Origin: Chimonanthus salicifolius
Lineage: Eukaryota > Streptophyta > Magnoliopsida > Laurales > Calycanthaceae
NCBI GenBank assembly: GCA_013350335.1
Contig: CM023534.1
Location: 11,871,542 to 11,935,541, forward strand
Direction of reading: 5' to 3'
Length of the DNA stretch: 64,000 bases
Part shown: positions 36,301 to 51,400 of the stretch, piece by piece
Numbering within the stretch: position 1 is the stretch's first letter
How the letters are laid out: each line of letters starts with the position of its first letter
Made by a program: the position numbers and the translations under genes
Notes under the pieces: model-generated
Database searches by the model: none
What the model was told of the DNA's origin: nothing
Seen by the model: the letters and a program-made list of their open reading frames with translations, nothing else

Positions 36301-39300
36301 GTCCAACCCAACCTGGACAAATCCAAGTTGGTTAGACTGAGTCCTCGACCCTACCTAATATGATATGAATTAAAAATCACTGATACAAGTTTGCTAATTT
36401 CTCCTCTCTTTCCTTTTCCTTTTCCACACATTCTTATCTTATTCTCCCCCCTCACTCCTCCCTCTGAACCACCCTCTCTCTCCCCCCCCCACCCCCCTCT
36501 CTCCCAACCCCCCAAAACCCCAATTCCCTCTAACACTCGTTTTACTTCTTTATTCTTTATGTCTAAGTTGGTCTTGGATTCTCATTATGCAATTTGTTGT
36601 GCAATATTTAATTTATCTTCTTTTAATTCATAGGTTATGAATCTGAACTGGTATCTCGTATTCTTAAAACTCCATTTAGTTCTTATTGGTAGCACCAATC
36701 TTGGTACAGAATTCTGTTCCTAAGTTCAAAGCCACCCTTCAGTTAAAATGCAAGGATTTACATCACTTGCTATGTTAGAATGCTCACTGTTGCAACCATA
36801 AGAGGTTGGTTGTCGATTTCCTCGAGGAAATCAACTTCGTAGAAAACTTAAGTTTGGGGTTGATCCACGTCATCCAACAAGCATTGTGAAATCCGCCATA
36901 TTGCTGAACCCTAGAAACCCAATGTTTTTGTTGTTCGCATTAAAACATTCACTTCTATTGAAAATGAACAAAATGTTGTCTCACCAAGTGAGGAAGACGA
37001 CCCTCTTTCCTCGTTTAATTTTCTGATCTGCGTCTCATCTTTTATGTTCTTGGCAAAAGGGCTCTTATTCCATGGAAGAAGAGTGAATGGCCGCACTTTC
37101 TATGCTTTTCATTTTCCATTGGCTGGAAAATGATAAACATCCTCTAAAGGTTATGTGTTCCAGACATATGGGTGTCAGATGGTCCATGGAGAACAAATTG
37201 CCAAATTTAATTTAAATCCAAATATATGTGGTAGTGGTGATGGTGATGACAATGATGTGGATGATATAAATTGCTCTTTCCTTCGACCAATGGTGCTACC
37301 CTAGTAACCCACTCTTGGAGCCTAATAATCCTATGGCCTACTGCCTCCATCTCCCCCAACTCAATGCCCCCAGGAAAAAAAAACCCACTCTTTATTTTTT
37401 CTACTAAGATCATCTTCCCTTTTTTTCATTTTTTTTTAATAGAAGTTCATAGTGGGTTGGGTATGTAAACCTCTAAATAATTCAGCTCAAGCCAAGCCAA
37501 GTAAAAAAGTCAATTACTACCTATAGCCAATCATTCTAGATAAGGCATGAAACATAATACCTCTATAGCCAAAACAATTTCAACTTTTTATTCTATAGTA
37601 GCAAGGGATTTACTCCCTTTTGCAAAGTGTCCCCTTTTTGATGGATCAAAGCTTTTCCATGTTTCACTTGTCACATATTGACAAGCCATTCTTCAACCTT
37701 CTCTTCTCAATCCCCTTCATCCTATTCCAATCAAATGGTGTCATTCTCATTAACCAGCTTCAGTCCTACAAGTGACTCCCTCACAAGCTTTCTATGTCTC
37801 ATGCTTTTCTTCAATTCTAACAAAAGCCATGCACAAAACTTTGTCATATATATTCAATTGTAACGATAAATTTTCCATTTTTTTCAAAAAGGGAAAAGTA
37901 TACATAGATCAGTACTTGAGAGCTTAATAGGGCTGAAATCGGGCCGGGTTGGGTTTTAAAAACCCAACCCGGCCCGAGTTACTAATATATGGAACCTGAC
38001 CTGACCCAAACTTTTGAACCGGACATATTGACCCGACCCTACCCGAATTATAACCCGACTCAATCTGAAACCCGACCCGACCCTCATTTTGAACCTACTT
38101 TAGCCTACTTTTACCGGGTCAGGTAGGGTTTGATCAGGTCAAGTCAGGTCAACTTAAAAATCTCTCAACCCAACCCGACCCGAATTCAATGCGGGTTTCT
38201 GACTTCTCAACCAGACCCGACCCGCTGACCTGACTTTCATAACCCGACCCGCATGATTTTCGGGTCGGGTCATGCGGGTTCAGGCCAAAACCCGACCCGA
38301 GTTTCACCCCTAGAGCTTAACTATAGAAGCTTTTCACTACAATGCAACACTTAACAAGTAATACAAACTACAAAAACAGAATCACAACAAACCAACAAAA
38401 GACTCATCTCTCTCAATTCCCGCCTTTGGTAGAAACTCGGCCATTGTATTAGCAGTTCTCTTAAAATGCTTAAATCCACTATCCTTCCCTAGATATCATA
38501 CTATCATAATCCAACATTTCATATATATGGGGTCTATTGGGAGGAAATGCCTTTCCTACCTCACATAAACAACAATATCGAACAAAGAAGAAAATGAAAA
38601 GAAGAAATCAACACCACAACACAGAGGTTTATATGGTTCCCTTTCGGTACGTCCACGAGTTCAACACTGATCCACTATGCTCAAAGGCAAGACATCGAAG
38701 GAGAGTCGGCTCTGGCTCTCGGTCACAGTTTTCGCTCACACTTCTCTCTCTCTCAAAAAAAAAAAACATTATATACTGCCTTAATTAGGGTGTACCCCCC
38801 ACGAGCTCAGCGCGGAGCTCGACCCGCGACCGGATTCGACAGTACATCTTTAATGAGTTCTTCTTCTCCAATTGACCCTATCATAAAACCATACCATCAA
38901 TAACTCTACAATCTAACTTGTCATTTTTTATCTCCTCTCAATGTTTTCAAAGGTTAATCCTCCTAGCGCCCTTTGATCCATAACCTCTCAACTCTACACA
39001 CTGAGGTTGTGTTTGGTCTTCTAATAACATGATCAAACCACCTCAAATGAGTTTCTCTCAATTTTTCATCTATCGAAGTTATCTTTAAGCTATCCCTAAT
39101 GTGTTCGTTTCTAACTCTATCCTTTAGGGTAAAACCACTTGTCCAACGTAGAATGCAATCTCCACTGTCCTTTGTCTATTTGTCTTTTCTTCATTGCCTA
39201 ACACTCTAATCCGTATAGCATTGCAGATCTTATAACTGTTTTATAAAAACTCAAATGAGTTTCTCTCAATTTGTCATATTTCGAAGCTATCTTTAAACTA

Positions 39301-42300
39301 TCTCTAATATGTTCGTTTCTATCTCTATCCTTTAAAGTTAAACCACTTGTCCAACGTAGTATGCACATCTCCGCCGTCCTAACTTTGTCTATTTGTCTTT
39401 TCTTCATTGCCCAACACTTTACTCCGTATAGTATTGCAAATCTAATAATTGTTTTACAAAATCGTCTTTTTATCGAGGAGGGCCATTTTATCACACAAGA
39501 CACTACTAGCTTGTCTCACATTTGTCCACTCCGCTCCTATCCTATTCATTGTATCTAACTCAAAACCTCCTTTGGAATCAATTGGAAGGTTTCAGTTTGG
39601 TGCGCATGTGAATTTTAAATTCGCATGCGTGGAGCAGGCACAAGCTTTGTCGGGAGTCTCAATAGACAAGAATCCAACTAGCAGTGGGAAGTCAGAGGTG
39701 AGGGACGTGAAAAGCAAGGAAGACAACTGACAACAACTTTTTTTGGATGTGGTAGACAGGTTGGCATGTGCGGTACGTGCATTGGAAATATTTGGGGTGC
39801 TTGAAGTTTTTGGGCCTCGTAATTTTTGCGGGCCTGGGTTTTCTTATAGGCCTAGCCTTTTTATTTTCAACTCAACTCGCCTAGTCAATCCTAAACCTTG
39901 TACTGCCTATGGCACATCTATCTACCGTCCTTGCTTGTACCTTCTCGATGATCAAGAAATCGGAAAAAAAAAAAAAGGAATTTCAGTCCATCGACTGGGT
40001 TAATCCTGAGCTGGAAGAAGTTTTGTCTCAAAGTAGTAAGTACTGGAAAAGATCAAGGCTAGGAGATGAAGATGTCGAGGAAGATGAATTTCCTTCTGTT
40101 GGCCATGGTTCTCTTATAGGCAAAGCATTTTCTTCAGGATCATTTTAGCTCAAGGAGAGAGAATCAAGTTTATCTGGGATTGGGTTATGGTAGTAGGTGG
40201 ATAGGCCATCTTGTGGATGAAGCTGGAATTCTAGCTCTGACTTTTCAGCTTCCGCTGCATTTTATCGACAATTTATTCCGTCTTTTGATGGATACCAGTC
40301 ATTTTGATCATCTGTGGACGTTGCATTGGGGGACTCTCTCTAAATCGACTCAAGAGGCAGAGAGAGAAGAATTTTGATAAGGACTCGGAGAGTCTTTCCA
40401 AGGATTGGTGGCTTCAGCCAATCTTTTTTGAGTCTCCTAACGATGTCTACAATTTGGGTATCAAGTATTCTGTTCCTCACCAAATATCTGATTTGGATTC
40501 GTTGAAGGCTCTGCAGGAAAGGGGCTATTCAGAGGTAGATAGCAAAGAACTTTTAAAGATAGGGAAAGACTTGGGTATTAACTTTGACAATGAGACCAAA
40601 GCAGTCCTAGACTTTCATGAGGCGGAAAATTTAGATATTTGTGCTACGGTTAATTCTTCCAAGAGGAAAAGAGTTGCTAGCCCCATTTACTCTACTCAAC
40701 AAGTAAGATTAAGAAAGAGATCGGGGGTTCGATTACGTTCCAAATGAGGATCCTATCTGGGCTATTATGGGTCCTTGGGTGCTCGGTTTTGTATGGGGGA
40801 GGGTAGGGTTCTCTTTTGCCTGGTTTTTGGAGTCTTGGTTTCAGATGTGGCTCTTTTCTTTTTCTTTTGTTTGGCTTCTCCGGGTCGTCTTCTCTTTGAC
40901 CCTGGTTTGCCTTTTCTTGTTTTTTCTTTTCTTCTAAAAAAAAAATAAAATTCGTTACCGCTCAAAAAAATAGAGCCCAAGTATCTAAACTTATCACAAT
41001 GTCCAACTAACTTGTTTCCTATTTTTATCAAGTTGCCCTCAATATCGTTTACCCAGTAAAAATAGGAAACAACTTAGTTGCACAATGTGATGAGTTTAGA
41101 TATTAAGGCTTAATGGTAGAATCTCAAGGATGTTTCAAGTTGGATATAACGAATAGAGTTTATGAATCTCCTTGGTCAATATTAGCCTCCATTGAAGCCT
41201 CTTCCTGCATTTTGCCCATGTTAATTCATTGGCAAAGTCTCCCTTAAAAATTAACTTACCTTCCCAAAAGACATTCCATAACTCTAAATGATTCTCAATT
41301 CCTAAATCTCTGCTTGTTTGAATCCTCAACACCTAACGGAGCTAAGAAGTACATTTTAAACTCACCCTCTCCATCTTGCAACAATCACGAAATTCCTGCT
41401 GATCTCGGCTTTCCCTTAGCTGCCCCATCCACCTAGTTCCCTTAGCTAACGCCTAAAGGTAGAGGAGATCACCTTCCTTTGGCTCTCGCTTTCCTTTACC
41501 AGCCAATCACTCCCCTCATCCTCGCCAGAGTTCAAAAACAAATAACCCTCAAATTCTTTATGCACTATCAACCATCTTATAATCCTCATTTTCAAGGTCT
41601 TTAGAACCTCATCAATCGAACTCTATCTCCTCTTAAACATTCCAGCGTTCCTCTCCATCCACATGGTCCACAATAATGCTACTACGATAGAAAGCCATGC
41701 TATTCTTTCCTAACCCTAACTGCTTCTACAGCTATTGAGCACCTCTACTAATGTATCTTGACTCACCCAGGTAAAAGTCACCAAAGAGACCATTCAATAC
41801 CAGAATTCTTCAACAAACTCACGCTTACAAGACAAATGATCCATGTTCTCCTTCCTCCAAACTACACAATACACCATATAGATCTTCCCCTTCCAGAACA
41901 ACTCTTCTATTAGTAGGATAAACGTAGTAAGAATCTTACCCCAAATTGTGCACCAAGGTTGTGTTCGGATGAGGAGGTTCAGTAGGTGTAGGAGAACTGC
42001 TCACCATTTGAGGACCCCATTTTCTTTTCCAAACACAACCCAATAGAACATGTGCACTGCACTCCACATGCTACGCTCTGTCTAGGTAAATCATAGCACT
42101 TCCAATGTGGCCAATCTGTCCTTGGCCATTCCAAATAAGCTCTGAAATACCTTTCTCAGATTCCTATCACCCACCTATAAATCATGCCAAACAAATACCA
42201 CATCACCTTTCCCCACCGTGAACCTAAGATTATCTCTAAAAAGCCATTTCACTTCACATTGGCTTGCTCCAATCCTGAAGAATGCCCTAACCACACCTGA

Positions 42301-45300
42301 AGCACTATTTTTTACTCTTCTATCCAATTTCCACCCTCCAACCCCACCCCAACGCCCACCCCCTTCTCCTCTCTTCCTCTTGACACCCTAACACAAGCCC
42401 TCATCCACCTAACCACGTTTCCCAATAACCAATTTTTTCAAACAAAAAAATTTACAAAATTCGATACCACATTATCTAATCTAAATAAAATACACTCCTT
42501 GTACTTTTTTCAATCATGAATTATCTCATTTAAGTAGATGGAGGATTTGTCTATCCTTTATAAAATCCCTTTGTATTTGAGAAGACAAAAAGACATTTCA
42601 CCAATCCAAATCTGGAGAGAGTGGATAGTAACATATTCCTAGGCGTTCCCCTCGATAGACTGTTCACGTATTAGCGTGTAGTTTCCCCCATTCAATATTT
42701 CTTCTAACACTCCCAACTTCCTCTTATCTCCTTGATCCACCTCCATCTATAGCTCTACTATACCATTCTCAGTTGGAGGATGAACCTTCACCTACTTTTC
42801 TTCATGAAGCCTTACATTGAGTCTCTCCTTGATGCATAGCAGCCGCATTGCTGCAGAAACCATCAAAATACTGTAGCTCAAGTGGATAGATCTTATGGTT
42901 ATAAACAACAGATGGTGTTTAAACCCATTAGGATGTTTTCAAGTATTATACCTACTTTAGCTGGAATTTAAACAATGATAAGACAGAAATATGCTTTGAC
43001 CAACCAATAGTGTGCTTTGCATTGGGAGTAAATCACACAATTTTGTGTAACATCTCAGTCCAAGGTGTATATCACCCCAGTCTGGATCATAACCTCTCAT
43101 AAGGGGAGGTTTTGATCCAACAACACGTCAATGAAAAGTGAGCACCACAGAAACACGTGAACATTCTGTGAAAATACGTTTTTGGATAATATTTTCTTTG
43201 AATAACTTAAATGACTCAAACCAGAGTGGTAGTGGAGGGAAGGGGTTGGATGAGAGGAGGTAAGCACACCACAGTTTCCAATATGTACCACTGGTGCATC
43301 TAAACACCCACTCAATCACAAAAAGAAGAATCTTCAATAAGGAACCTTCAATACAGAACTGCATAGAATGCAGTCTTACCCAATAATGGTACAATGAACT
43401 GAGCCTTACTGAATTGTGCAGAATGATCAATGAAGCTTTCCTATACATCCATGGAACTTCTGGCGGATGTTCATGCAACAATAGGAATGCATAGGATTGA
43501 GAAAAGGTTTGTCTGGAAAAAAAGGGTCTCCCTATGAACCACCCAATGAACTGTTGCTTGCTTTGTCGGGGTGGGGGGTGGATGGGTGTAAACAGCAGTT
43601 GATCCTTTGTTAATATGCAAGAAAGCTATAAAAACAGCAGTAAGAATGTAAGCAACTTCTTATTAGATATCAGCTTACCCGTAACATCTGCAGAGCTTCA
43701 CGAGGTCTCATCATTGCGTTTCCCTGACCGGAGATAGCACTGTTGTGCATATTAACAGGGTTTGGTAATCCAACCCCATTAGAGGGAAGCACATTACCGG
43801 AGGAGGAAACCACATTCAACATAGCTGAAGAACCTATCCCTGGAAACCCTGGCCGAGACATTGCCATACCTCGACTCATCCCACACATCATGCCCATACC
43901 ATTTGCTCCAGGTAGCATACAAACCCCACGATCAGTTCCCGTTGATAAAGCCCCATGAACAGAAGCAGTGGGCTGCTGCATGTTCCTATTGGAAAGCATT
44001 AGATTATACTGTTGCATTCTTTGTTCATCAATAGGTAAAGATGCCGGTCTGGGCACACCATATCTGTGCATGTCCCTGTTGAAAAGAATCCATCCATATT
44101 ATTAGAAGTAACCAGAATGAGAAGTATGTTATGCATGGGTAAGAAAAATGTAATTCATGATACCTGGCAGGTCCATTCAGGGTAGCAGATGGCAGTGGTA
44201 AGTTATTTCCAATGACCATACCAGTAGATCCTTGCAGCATTGTGTTTGCACCAGAAGCAGGTAGGACTGATGGCACAGAACCCTGATGATTTGAAACTGC
44301 TAAGCCACTGGTCTGTGATGCCTGATATCCAGGCGAAAGAATATCTGGACTTGACAGAGCCGCATCACAAAGATCAAGCGGCCTTCATTAACATAATATC
44401 AAATTATTATTAGTATATGCATCAGTAAAAGAAAGCCAAATCACATAAAATTGAATGAGGGAGTGTTAGCAGAGAGAGAAAGGGGAACTAGAAAGCAATG
44501 AAACACAAAGAAACATGATAGAGAATTATATCTTTCTGTTTTGTAACTGGACCAGAACTCACGTGAGAAGGCTTCCATTCAAGTTATTTGGGCATGCTTG
44601 AGCAAGCACATGAGAACTGTGGACTGCTGAGATTTGTTTCACTTCATGATTTTCATTCTTCAAAGAAAACCAACAATCATCATGAGCAACCTTGATGTAA
44701 TATAGGAAGATGAAGCACAAATGAAAAGCATAAAAAAGGATGTACGTACCACTTGTTTGTGCACGTACATGTGTACACACACACACAAGTCAATGGTTAA
44801 CAAACTGACCAAAACATTTATCTAAGAAACTGCATTTGATAATACTATGAGCTTACAATTTTTTACAGGCAACGGATCCCAACCACCATGGACACATTTT
44901 TTTGGTCCTACCCATTAGATTACTGTCAAAATTGTACATATAACAGTAGTTACGAGATCCAAAACATTCTCCTTTTTCATTTTTTTCTTTTTGTCCTCGT
45001 GAGAGAGTAACTGAAACTTTATTAACCAATGTAATAAGTCGACCAAATAAGGCTGTGCATAAACAATATGGACACCATACATGTGTCACAACTGAACACA
45101 TAAGGCATCAGATAAACAATATCACAGCCATGAGAAAAAGCTTTAAGTATGGGCACATTCCTAAGTAAATAGACTATTTGTAACTAAATTACCAATCTCT
45201 CAACTCCGATCTTAGCAAGATGACTCTTCATTAGCTTCTCTGAGAACACACAAAAGGATTACCTAAATAGTAAATACCTTTTTTCTATATGTTTCATTTC

Positions 45301-48300
45301 TCTTAATGCACAGCATAGAGACCACAGGTTCCAGTCTCACCACTATTACAAACAATGGCATTCTCATCTTTGAAAGATAAGACCTGCTATCTGCTTGAAT
45401 CACTTATCTTGACAATAGCTTTGGGGCCCTATCATCTGACACTGAATATCCAGATACCTCTTCCTTTTGAGCTTCCATCAACACTTAGCTTAAAACCCTT
45501 AATAGAGTTGGATAATTAGCAAAACATTTGGTCTTCACCGGACAATAGCTATCAATCACCACCTTTAAATCCCTTTGGAGATCCAAACCTTTCATTCACG
45601 AGGTCCTACTGAGAATACAGTGGTAAATAATACTAGCCATTAAACACAAAATACAGGTCTTAAATTGGATGATAACAATATTAAGATCAAAGCATGTTTC
45701 AGGCAGTAAGCCCAAAGCTGGATGTATGGGCAATATGGTTTGAATTACATTAAACATGTGCACCACATCAAGGAGAAATGTACAACAGAGCAATTCCATG
45801 ACCAAGGTGGCAGCAGATCCATCATAGTATTCATGGTTAATAGATCTGAGTTAAGCAAACGGAGTACACTGCACATATCTTTGTTCCAGAAACAGATGAG
45901 AAATAAAACTCAAACAACTGTAGTATACAGAGGATCTGCCCCTCCACATATCACTGTAGCACATAAGGGGCTACACATGTCCATCTGATATCCCTGTCTG
46001 TACACTCACCAGAAACTATGTTGGTTCCTTCATTTCATGGGTTAAAATTGATGTACAATCTTGGGAAACTGAAGCACAGTTGAAAAGTACTTTCCGTTGG
46101 AACCAATAAATGATCTGGTTCGCCCGTAGTCTCAGGTAACCATCTCATAATCATCATCATCATCAGCAGCAGCAGCAACAACAACAATAACAACAATGCT
46201 TAATTTGTCACCTGCCTCTGATTATCCATCCATTTAGGACAGCACAAGATGAACAAACCAATATCAGTTTTGGAATGGAGAGTATACACAATGGGGGCCC
46301 ACCAGACTTGTAAAGCAAGATCTCGAACACATGATCATGTAGACACATGAAACCAGTACTCTTGGCATGTCCAAATGAGTAAATCTCCCTTTGCAGGATT
46401 CAATAAAATAGAACATACTTGCATATTAAAAAGTGAACAATTACAGAGAAGTATACCTAAAGATTCAAGCAAAGACAAACCTTAATCCTAAAGGAATGCA
46501 GCTGTTGCCCAATTAGGATGATTTTTTCGAAATGAGTCTTTAAGGTATCCTCTTCCATTGGTCCTTGCAAACGTTGAAACAACTGTCTAGCGCTACCCTG
46601 GTAAACAATGCCAACAACAAAGACAATTAGACTCAATTCAAGCTTCATGTGCTGCTTTCCAACAATGAAGGTATAGTATTTTTTTTAAGAAATTAGAACC
46701 AATAAAAGAAAGAAACAAGGATCTGAAGTTGAAAATAAACCGTGCCTTTGGAATGCCAGGTAAAGAGGATGGGTACGGTTGAGAAGATCCCGAGTCTTCA
46801 GCACTGTCAACCCCATCAACAACATTCCTGTCCATTACTATTTTGTAGCGCTCCTTGCATTCTTTAGGCTTACGGAAGATACACTGGAAATGTAGGACAG
46901 GTAAAGGACGTCACCATCTTTTCTTTTCTTTTTCACCAAGAAGGAAAAATCATTTGAACATAAAAGATCTAAAGAAACCAAAACAGTTTGGACTTCAAAA
47001 GAACTTGAACAAAATAAAATCAAAATTTCCCCAAAAGAAGCATATCCAAATGAAATGATCTGTACGCATCACCTTGAATTGCAGGGTACTGTTGATAGCA
47101 TCACTCACTAACTCCCAGTTTGGACCCATGTCATGCACAAGGACAATGAGTGCCTGAGATAATAATCACAAAACTTCATGTAAGTCACCACTGTTATCGA
47201 AATGGCACAAAAATGGCATGTTGTTGAAAGGAGATTCACCTGATCCTCATAGAGTGACCATGGGCTTCTCAACCCTGATTGCCCAGCAGCAATCTGCGAA
47301 GATTACAGACCAACCTGCTGAGTGTTTGACTTGGTAACAGTAACTATTTTCAACTTATAAAATATGCAATTGGATCAGAAGCCATAAGTATGATATTAAA
47401 AGAACTTTGCTAATTTGGAAAGAATGTGATGGTCAAAAGCTGGAGGTGGAGGGATATTCTTTAAATGCCAGTTAAGTGCTTGGGGACATTAAGAGGTTGG
47501 TAGTTCAAGAGAAGGCCATTTTTGGACATGTCAGGAGATTGGTAAATGGCATTGCAGGATTTCTGACTAAGGTGAGTGTGGAAAGGTCTGAGGTCTTTGT
47601 TGCAAGGCTGTAATTGTGTTTGTGGTCTTTGTTTCTTATGATTGTAATGGGATGAGTTTGGCAATAATTGCAGATTGATCTGTACTCTGATTGGAGCTGA
47701 TTGTATGTATTTCATTTTTTTCCTTTTACTAATTTTGATCTCAGTATTTACTGCTTATAATTTCTATCGTTACTGTTTCAAACAAAAAAAAAAGGCCACT
47801 TCCAAAGCCAAACTATGGATGCACAGACTGAACTAGGGATAGGATTATGATTGTGACTACAGAATATTATAAATCTAAGGAGCTATCACAATGAGAGATG
47901 CCATTCAGAACATTTCCTACAGATCTTTTATCTTGTCCTCTGGTTTATTCTTTTCAACTTCAATCATAGAGTAACCCTTTCCACAAGAACCATTATGTAA
48001 CCACATTCTCTGTATAGTGTGCCAGAAGCTGATCCATCTTTCAATGAATCAATTCCATTCATTTGATTGGAAAAGAAAAATTATACTTATAAAATCACAT
48101 GACCAGTGGTGATTTGAATTTCAAACTACCATCAACCACACATCAATTAAAAACATTGACAGTAAAGTCAGTTCGGTTATCACCATGGTAGTCAATACCT
48201 TGAGTGCTTTAGATTTCTTGCCTCGATCTCGATGTGCAATCATTTTCATAAGTTTATTTGGATTAGACATGTTACTCATTTGTGAGGCAACTGGTGAAGG

Positions 48301-48434
48301 AATTGAGCAGGTCACTGGAGTTGCTGTTTCTAAAGAAGCATCTGGCAATTGTTTCAAGAGCTTAGGCTTCTTGGCAGAATGCTGTCCACACAGACCTTGA
48401 GACCACAATTTTTTAAAATCATCAGAAAGTACAT

Positions 48435-48484
<50 letters not shown>

Positions 48485-51400
48485 TCAACCGTATTTTTAT
48501 ACTAATAGAAATATCAACAGAATTAAATGGATTCACATGAGAGTAATCAATTAGTCAAATTTACCAGTGCTTCCATTTGATTCCAATTGCTCATTCTCCA
48601 ATCTCTTTCTTGAAAGATCCCTCTGCAGTTCAAAAGATATCCATGAAGAATTTATTGATTACTACATAATACAACAGACACTTGATGATCCAACAGAAAA
48701 AATGCACCTATGGAAATTTTAGAGATAAATGGAAAATCTTACAAATGGTTTTTAATTTTCATTGATTTAGTTAAGGCACATGATACGTGTAACGGTATAA
48801 AAACTGATTTGAGCATTTAGGAGCAATTTAACAAAGTAGAGGGTTTGACAAGAATATCGAAAATAGGATCCTCACAAGGTGAAGTACAGACAAGCAGTCA
48901 TATGTGATCGAGTGCCACTTTAAATGTATGATGATTAGACATGCATTGTCATATATAAGTACATGTAAGGCAACCAGGAAATGGCAAGACAATGCTTGTA
49001 GCCAGAATGAGGTTACCGAAATGGTTGAGTAAATGAATATACACAAGGGGAAATATACAAGTGACCTCAATAGGATAGAATGAACGAGTACTATCTATGA
49101 TCGCTTGGGCATGTGCATACATCAAATACAATAGGAACAATGGAATAAGGCTTGCAGGTCCATGGCAATAGTAGGCAAAAGGCCAATTAAGACATGGAAT
49201 CAAGTGGTTCAAAGTCATGTGCTAGGTTGTGAAGTGAGAGAATTTGGCTCTAAACAGTGATGAGTGGATAAGTAAAACACAAGAAGCAAACCCCAAAAGG
49301 ATAGAATGAGGATTCAATGATGATGTTCATAACAATGATCGTGAAACAATCGGATAGAAGTGTTAAAAAATATAAAACCGCATTTTTATGCACTACAAAG
49401 AAAGCCTTGTCTATATGGTCTTCATTGGGAGGGGGGAAATTAATCATCGAGGGGGACTCTATAAACGTGATTAAGTGGGTAAAGTGGCTAAAAAGACCTC
49501 CCTGGAAGATGATCAGAATAGTGAGGGAAATTAGAGTGCTTTGTTCAGGTAAAGAGATTTCTTTTGCTTTCGTCCGGAGATTAGCAAACAAAGTAGCCGA
49601 CTTCTTTGCTAAGAATGGGGTGGGCTCCATTACTATTAGCATGCCCCACCTTTGAGATCCCTTTAAACGGGGGAGATCGCATAGATATGAGGATTGATAT
49701 TTTATCTTTTCCTTTTTTGGCATCCCTTGGGTTTGTCTTTTAGACCCATCATTGCCGTCTCATGTACCTATTTCTCTTCATTAATATAATTTGGTCTATT
49801 TGTTACCCAAAAAAAAAAAAAAAAAAAAAACCCAAATCCAGCGGGCTGAATCTCTCTTACATGAATAACAATAGAGTATGACATTTACAGATGAAAAAAA
49901 CATGAAAGCACAGAATATGGATGCTCTGTTATAGAACTTCAGAAATGAGCAAAGAGAATCAACAATGTTTATTCTCTGATTTAGGTGCATGCACATAATT
50001 TAGAGTATATCATACATGCATGTTTTGTTGTGAGACCCGACCCATTTGGGATAGAAAGTGTCCACATTCAGTGTATTTTGCATAGCACAGTTGTCATTAG
50101 ATTTAGATTATTTATTTTCCTTTTTTGCCATCATGATTGGCTCCTCATACTCTATTTATTCATGTACAATGTAAAGTTGAAATATATATTGGAATACAAT
50201 ACAGAAAAGGGAGAGGATTCTCTCAGTAGATATTTCCTCTATTTTCTCTTTTCTTCTGCATATTTTCTTAGTTTTATTATAATATTCAACATGTTTATCA
50301 CCATATAAAGGCTAAACTAAACTGCCACTTGAAAAATACTATTCATCTTCCTCTTTTCTCTAGAAACCATTTGTAAGTACAAGGTCAAGGGCTAAACCAA
50401 TCTATCCTTTTTACAAGTTAATGGTTTTTGAGAATGTTCTTGAATGGATATGACAATTTTGGATTTTTTGGTGTTGCTTTAGGATTTCAATGTAATATTT
50501 TCGCTTTCATTGCCTTGCTTTTTCTTTCTGTTTCTTTGTTTTAGAGAAGATTTCATGAATTAATGTTTTTTAAGGTTTGAATTTGTACAAGAGAAATCGA
50601 ATCTCATTTAAAAAAAACCTGGTTTTGCATAATTTTTTCATATTAGGTTTTAGTTTATCTATATTGGGATTTTCTTCAAATCTTTTGCAGCCCTTGCAGC
50701 CCTCTAGTAGATGTGTAATGACCCGACCTGGGGTAACGGGTCAATAGTGATGGGTAAAAATAATTTAGAAAATTATCGTAGTTTAAATTGATTTGTTAGT
50801 TAATTTGATAAATTTATTTGGAGAAAACACAATTGAATTTAGAGAGTAAATAATAGACCCCGATTTCACACACTTTTTCCTCAATGAGAATTTACAAATT
50901 TATCCCCTTCGAATTAAATTTAGAGAATGGAAAATAAATTATCAACTTAGATTGTTAATTTCCCCTAAATTAGAATTTCAATTGGAAATATTTTATTTAA
51001 AATTTAAAATCAATAAATAGGTTCAAACTTTAATTAACGAAATTTAAATAAATGGCAGATTAATTTAAAGGAAACCCGACCCTAAAACCTGAGATGCATG
51101 ATAAGGCGTGTGGGCCCTTTGGAACCAACCCCTCTTAGCTTCCGTATGTTGGTCTCTCCACTCGAGCAGAGGGTTGAAATCCCTAAGGCATCGATGGAAA
51201 GAGTCCTCAAAATCCCTCTTTCCCCTTCCGTCTCCTTCTGTAGTTCCCAAAATCTTTTGCTTCCTTTCCTTTCTCAAGTGGGACTCAAATCCCTTTCCTC
51301 TTTCTTTTCTCCTTCCGATTTTCCCTTCCGAGATTGGTGCAGCCAACTCAAGCAGCCACTTAAAGCCAAGCGGAAGAGGGAAAACCCCTATTTTGCGATC

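Noticed and set aside
36391..36633. Proline/serine-rich 80-codon frame
   Set aside because: It arises from a CT-rich low-complexity tract inside an EAF1 intron and has no homology signal.
39198..39503. Minus-strand 101-codon frame as a host gene
   Set aside because: It matches the RTE reverse transcriptase tail and contains the internal duplication.
48436..48482. Regular repeat resembling an array
   Set aside because: A plain AG microsatellite; there are no spacers, so nothing CRISPR-like.
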